Source of the DNA: Austropuccinia psidii
Lineage: Eukaryota; Basidiomycota; Pucciniomycetes; Pucciniales; Sphaerophragmiaceae
Assembly: GCA_023105745.1 (NCBI GenBank)
Contig: JALGQZ010000020.1
Coordinates: 2,798,501 to 2,862,500, forward strand
Length of the DNA stretch: 64,000 bases
Reading direction: 5' to 3'
Shown: piece after piece, positions 58,854-64,000 of the stretch
How positions within the stretch are numbered: position 1 is the first letter of the stretch
Layout of the letters: each line of letters starts with the position of its first letter
Notes under the pieces: model-generated
Told to the model about the DNA's origin: nothing
The model's database searches: none
The model's input: the letters and a program-made list of their open reading frames with translations, nothing else
Translations under genes and position numbers: made by a program

Positions 58854-60777
58854 TGTAAGATGTGTCTATGAAACTTGTTGATAATATTACTATTAATCAA
58901 CAGTACTATGACTGTTCTTATGAAATCTAATAATAAAAATTATTATAACCAAAATTAAATAATTAATTAATTAATTATTTCTTTGACTTTTTATACACTA
59001 CTAGTGATTATAACAGTAAGCAGTAATTGTCTACTAGAATCAATTACAAGAAGTATTTAATAATAAAACTTCTTTATTAAAATGAAAAAAATATTTTAAC
59101 ATATAATTATATTATTTAAGAATGATTATAAATATAATTCTTGAAGAAACCAATTACCAGAGAAATGTTTTCAAAAATCAAGATAAATCACTCACCAATA
59201 CTCCAAAGAACTTATCAAAGATAAAAGTAGAATGATTTGATGGATAATTGTGGATTTAAAGGATCAAAAATGGATATATAAAAGTATTACAAAAATATAT
59301 AGTTCATTTCTATTATTTAACCTCTTTCTTATTGATTATGGAAGAATAAAACACTTAAGAAAAGTTTAACTAATACTTGCTTGTTGGTAATAAAGGTATA
59401 ATTGAATAATGTGATGATTTTGGAAAAAACAGCAAGAGGAGGCCTCTTTCAAGTCAACAACAGCTCACAGAGGCATTACATGGAGCAAACTAAAAAAACC
59501 AGTGAGTGAGGAAACAATAAACCTTTTTTGGATTATTTATTGCATCATCTGTTGTCATGTAAGATTATCATAATTACTTAATTGATGCTTTTACTGGAAT
59601 ACCAACCCATTTATGGTTAGGAATAAAAGGAGTAAAAACTGTAAATGTTCTTTTATTCCAAAAAAATCATTGATTTTTCAAAGTTATCATTGTTAATGGA
59701 AATTTCATCACAGGGTGTATTTTCTGTGAAATTTTAAAGATTCAGTATTTCATGTGGAATCATCTAAAATGGACTGTAAGGAAAACTTTTAATTATACTT
59801 ATAAAAGTATAGTTTTCCTTTGTTTTGATATGAATTATACAGTTCTCAATTTTTCCTGGAAGTTTCAGAAAGATTCATTAGGAATTGCATTTTTAATGAA
59901 TTTTTGAAGTTTTTACCTCATTTCTATGTAGAATTGCAAATAGCACTATATGGCTGGTTGCTATGAGGTAATTCAATGGATACTAGTCCAAAAAGGGTTT
60001 GTAGTACTCTTTTGAGGTTTATTCATGTAAAGTCATTAAGAATTGACATGGTTACAGAAGTCTAAGTTGCTCTTTACCTCCTTGGCAGGTCAAGATAGCA
60101 GCTTATTTGCAATTATCTTATTATTTACTGAGGTTGTGACATGGTGACCAAGTTCCCAAAAGGTTTTAGTTTACTAATTGGGCCAAGAACAGCCATGGAT
60201 TCAAGCTTTGGAGCATTCCATGCCTCAGAGGCCCCAGAAGTTGGGTACCCTGGCTCTCTTTGATGTCTTTTGTCCCCCTTGACTATTTTTCCTGTCAAAA
60301 TAGAAATTCAGACTTAAAGTGAGATATCCACTATGGGTGTACCAAAGGTGAATGTAATAATACCATAATATTAAGTGCCAAAAACATGCATAACACTATT
60401 CTTAGTGTAGATGTAACATGGGATTTCTCACATTCCCATTATTTTGGTGTGACATTGAGAAAAACAAAAATTTTCATGGATCTTTTATGTGGTATTGATG
60501 ATGTGGTATTGAAGTATTTTCCATATTACCACCTCAAAGAGTTGATTTGAGCTTATTCACTCTATGGAGCTACCCTAGGTGTAATTTTGTGTAGAATCCA
60601 AATCTGGCCTTAAATCCATGGATTTACGTACTCAATAAAAAGTTATTCATCTTTTCTGAAATCAAAAAAGATGAATCTTAAATATATGCATGGCCTATGG
60701 GTTATGTATAGTTCAGAATTTATTTTTAAGATAATTGTGGCATATTTGGGTATGTAAAATATACCTCAAGGCTCACA
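58854..60777 (-). repeat. 3' LTR of gypsy element 2
   Basis: 1924 bases. It starts (plus strand) TGTAAGATGTGTCTATGAAAC and ends ATACCTCAAGGCTCACA, matching the ends of the gypsy 1 LTRs. The inner boundary is fixed by the adjacent polypurine tract. The outer boundary is inferred by similarity. Confidence 0.75.
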
Positions 60778-60795
60778 TTCCCTCCCACCAAAGAA
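60778..60795 (-). other. Polypurine tract of gypsy element 2
   Basis: On the minus strand TTCTTTGGTGGGAGGGAA immediately precedes TGTGAGCC, the LTR start. It has the same position and layout as in element 1. Confidence 0.8.
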
Positions 60796-60909
60796 TAAAA
60801 TTGTACCACAATTTTATAAATGGTATCAAGAAGAAAAAGGCCTCAAAGGGGGTCAATTTCCACTGTTCAACCTCTTTACATTACTCAGATCAAGTAATTT
60901 AAAGCACCT

Positions 60910-62319
60910 TTATAGACATATGCAGGCTTGTGGCCTTCTTTCATTCCTAAATCTTCTTAAGAGTTTATCTGAGTCAGGTGTCTCTGATACTGCCAGCCAT
61001 TCATCTTCATGTACTGGATTTCTATATCTGACAAGATATTCCCTTTGATTTTTACCCCTAAGTCTCCTTTCTTTAATGAATTTATTTATCTTTTTGTCTT
61101 CATTCTGTTCCACTGGTGGTACAGCTAAAGGAGTTGGGTTCCTTAAAGGAAACAATTCTTTATTAGCTGGTTGATAAGGCTTTATCAAGCTTACTGGAAA
61201 AGTGGGGTGTTTATTTTCCAATTCACCACTCAATTCCACTTGAACTGCATTGGTCCCATGTAAGGCAACAATAAAAAAGGGTCCTACATAAGAATATTTA
61301 AGCTTCTTTGGGACTTTGATATTATTAAAATTGAGGGTTGAAGCCAGAACTAAGTCCCCTACTTTGAAGCCTGGTACTTCATGACTTTTGTCCCACTTTT
61401 GTTTTGCATAGTCAAAAGCATCATCCATACTCTGTTTTGCATGATGTTTAACTTTATCAAGCATTATCTTGAAGATGGAAGCTGTAGGATGAATGTCAAT
61501 CAAGTTTTTCCTCAGTGTGTCTGCTGAGAGTCTTGGATTCCATCCTTTTTCTAGCATAGAAGGAGCTTGACCTGTGGAAGAATTGACTGATGTCTTATAT
61601 GCCAATTCCAATGCAGGTGTGAGAGTGCACCAGTCATAGGTAAAGCCATCTGAGTTTTTTAATTCTAATCCATAAGCAAAAAATCTTCTGACCATGTCTT
61701 CTAAAGTTTGAATCATTCTCTCTGCTAGCCCATCTGTTTGAGGGTGATATGCTGTAGAAAATGATAGCTTAGTCCCAAACAATTCATGAAGATTGGTCCA
61801 AAGTGCAGATGTGAACTTGGGATCTCTGTCAATTATGATATTCTTAAATAATTCTGTATGAGAAATAACTCTACTCCATAGAAGAAGAGCTGTATCCATA
61901 GCTGTGTCATCTTTATGACATGGTAAGAATATGGGAGTCTTGCTATATCTGTCTACAATGACTAAACAAGAATTATAAATTTTGTCACCACTTGGAGGAA
62001 GTGATGTGATCCAATACATGTGAGCAACTTCCCAAGGTGATTTTAGTTCTTGAATATGAATTAACAGTCCAAATTTCTTTCCTGTACTCCTGTTTGCTTT
62101 TTGGAATCTATCACAGGTGTGGCAATATTCAATGGTTTCTTTTCTCCAAGATGGCCACCATGTGCAGTTCTTTACTTTCTCAAGTGTTCTGTCTTCTGAA
62201 AGGTGTCCAGAGTAGATCCTATCATAGAATTCATGAAGAATGGTATTGATAAGCAATCTGCTACACAATGTCATTACACAAGAATGCTTGTTTCTGTGGT
62301 AAATAATCCCATCAAACAA
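60910..62319 (-). pseudogene. Gypsy 2 integrase with chromodomain-like tail
   Basis: A single 469-codon open frame. The zinc-binding HHCC domain is damaged: the last Cys of CHTCDRF is Phe, and the second His region reads EFYDRIYSGH. In the catalytic core the first Asp is lost (HMYW in place of HMDW). The second Asp (IDRDPKF) and the Glu (GLAERM) remain. The tail has YLVRYRNPVHEDEWLA, a chromodomain-like signature. The long open frame therefore hides missense death: it could be translated but should not catalyse strand transfer. Upstream on the minus strand it is separated from RNase H by a stop near 62327. Confidence 0.9.
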
Positions 62320-62328
62320 GTGAACTCT

Positions 62329-64000
62329 TCATTCAGAATAGGAATTCTTCAAACCTTTATCCAGTGAATTGACTAAAGATTTATCTTTGCAGTATTTATC
62401 CAATAAGGAAGTCAAGATATGACAATTCTTTTCTTTCTTATAAGATTCTCTGACTTCTTCAAATAATCCAGTCCCAATATCAGTTATGTTAATTCCTTCA
62501 ATTGGAATCTGTGGTTCTGCTTCCAAAGGTACATAAGCTGGGTTATAAGGAGTATTGGCTAATGCCCACCTGCTAAGTCCATCAGCATTCTTGTGAATGT
62601 TTTCTGCTTTATGGACTATAGTCATATTTCCTCCATATTCTTGAATGGCTATTTGCCATCTCAACATATGTCTGTTGGGATTTTTCATGTTAAGAAGTGA
62701 TTTCATGGAATTAAAGTCAGTTATCACTTCAACAACACTGCCATAAAGATAATAGTGTAATTTTCCAAGTGCCCATACCAAACATAAGCCCTCCATTTGG
62801 CTTCTGTTGGCTTTATTTGTCTTGAGATGTAACAAACTGGTCCCTCTGTAGGTTTGTCATTAATAATTTGGACTTGATGTAGGGCTTCCCCTAATCCATC
62901 TCCACATGCATCAATGTACAATTTAAAAGGTACATTCCAGTTAGGCATGAGGAGTAAAGGTGCTTATGTAAGAGCTTTTGTTATCTTTTCATAAGCTTTA
63001 ATTATTTTCTGTGTTATATCAAATACTGTCTGTTGATCACAGATTCTATAGAGTGACTTGGCTAGAATTGCAAAGTCTTTTAGGTGCTTCCTGTAATAAC
63101 TTGCAAAGCCAAGAAAAGACATTGTTCCTTTCTTATTCTGGGGAATTGGCTTAAGTAACACTGCTTCCACTTTATTTTTGTCAATACCCAAGCTTAAACC
63201 AGAAACAATATGTCATAAAGCTTTAAGTTCTTCAAAGACAAAATTACATTTGTTGAGTGAAATCTTCATATTCACTCCTGTAACTATATGAAGTATTCTT
63301 GCAAGTCTTTTAAGGTGAAAATACCATGAGTCAGAACATATTATAGTATCATCAATATAAATGATAAGCCATCCTTCAGACAATTCTGTGGGGAAGATGG
63401 TATTCATCATTCTTTGATAATGAGATGGTGCATTTTTAATACCAAATGGCATTCTAAGATACTCATAAATAACACAGTGAGTGATAATTCTAATTAATTT
63501 CCTAGTTTTGGGCATCAAAAAATTTCGATGAAAGCCTTTCAATGCATTCATGGATGTTATATACTTGGCTTTAGACAATTGGGTTAAGTTTTCTTGAGTT
63601 CTAGGAATTGGATACCTATCTGGAACAGTGTAGGTATTAAATGCTCTAAAATCTCCAACCATCCTTGATTTATCATTATTTCAAGCAATAATAACAGATG
63701 TTGTCACTTCAACTTCTTCATTATGGCCTACTCTCCTTAGTACACCAAGTTGGATCAACTCTTGGAAATGTTTTTCCTAGGTCTCTCTAGCTCTGGGACT
63801 GGCTGTATAAGCTGGTCTCCTAAGTGCTGGAGGGTATGGTCTGTCAAAATTAAGAGTAATATCAACTTCATGGCCTTTTATAGCGCCTAATGGTTCATTA
63901 TCAGAAGCAAAGGCATTCTTATATGTGTATAACACATCAATAAGGTCATGCCTCATCTTTGGTGATAATGATGGATTAATTTGCGCTTCAACAAGTTTAT
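62329..64000 (-). pseudogene. Gypsy 2 reverse transcriptase-RNase H (partial)
   Basis: Fragments read from 64000 down: protease-RT linker, RT core at 63662-63213 with YIDDTIICS (both active-site Asp present), RT thumb at 63191-62964, and RNase H start at 62948-62724 ([11 protein letters not shown]). The frame then shifts near 62800 to 62835-62329, with [16 protein letters not shown]. Stops or frameshifts lie at about 63680, 63210, 62955, 62800 and 62328. The 5' part is outside the window. Confidence 0.88.

Larger units (their letters stand above)
58854..64000 (-). mobile_element. Ty3/gypsy LTR retrotransposon 2, 3' half (continues off window)
   Basis: 3' LTR, polypurine tract, then integrase, RNase H and RT read from right to left. 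Same family as element 1 but clearly a different lineage: proteins are similar throughout, with many substitutions. Protease, gag and the 5' LTR lie beyond 64000. Numerous frameshifts and stops. Confidence 0.9.

Noticed and set aside
1..64000. tRNA, rRNA, CRISPR array, bacterial operon or origin
   Set aside because: No cloverleaf with T-loop motif, no rRNA blocks and no regularly spaced repeats were seen. Spliced genes and transposon types show nuclear eukaryotic DNA.

Overview
This is an AT-rich, gene-poor eukaryotic window dominated by decayed transposons, with introns of about 55-90 bases (GT...AG). The protein families point to a rust fungus (Pucciniales): a chromodomain Ty3/gypsy element with very long LTRs, a FAR1/MULE transposase fused to an OTU domain, a PIF/Harbinger element with a Myb/SANT-like ORF1, and a Tet-like 2OG-Fe(II) oxygenase of the kind expanded in basidiomycetes. 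From memory, the gypsy gag-pol is closest to the family that fills the Austropuccinia psidii (myrtle rust) genome. That species assignment is an inference.

Layout. 1-1057 is the end of a PIF/Harbinger copy (minus strand). 2672-14380 is a complete but dead Ty3/gypsy element on the minus strand, with 1.8-kb LTRs and an internal 1693-base tandem duplication of protease-RT. 14381-22930 is AT-rich and holds a solo LTR and small repeats. 22931-30994 is an 8.06-kb composite PIF/Harbinger element. Its transposase and Myb/SANT ORF1 point inward from the two ends. Between them lie a Tet-like oxygenase pseudogene and a patchwork of captured host gene pieces: a Prp2/DHX16-type DEAH helicase interrupted by a slice of ATP-citrate lyase. 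31530-31990 holds a decayed Harbinger end and a MITE-like element.

33419-42391 is the only host-gene-like block. It has a 12-exon predicted secreted protein built from repeated small phase-1 exons, an unknown three-exon gene, and a two-exon J-domain protein. A 2.7-kb block full of long poly-A/poly-T runs separates the last two. 42392-50690 is AT-rich with decayed reading frames. About 50690-55020 is a MULE whose single gene encodes FAR1 zinc finger, MULE transposase, SWIM and OTU domains and is broken by three nonsense codons. 55020-58853 is AT-rich with an LTR scrap and a dispersed repeat. 58854-64000 is the 3' LTR and pol of a second related Ty3/gypsy element that runs off the window.

No tRNA, rRNA or CRISPR was seen. 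Almost every transposon gene carries premature stops, frameshifts or lost catalytic residues. The mobile elements therefore look like fossils; the three host-type genes look mostly intact.
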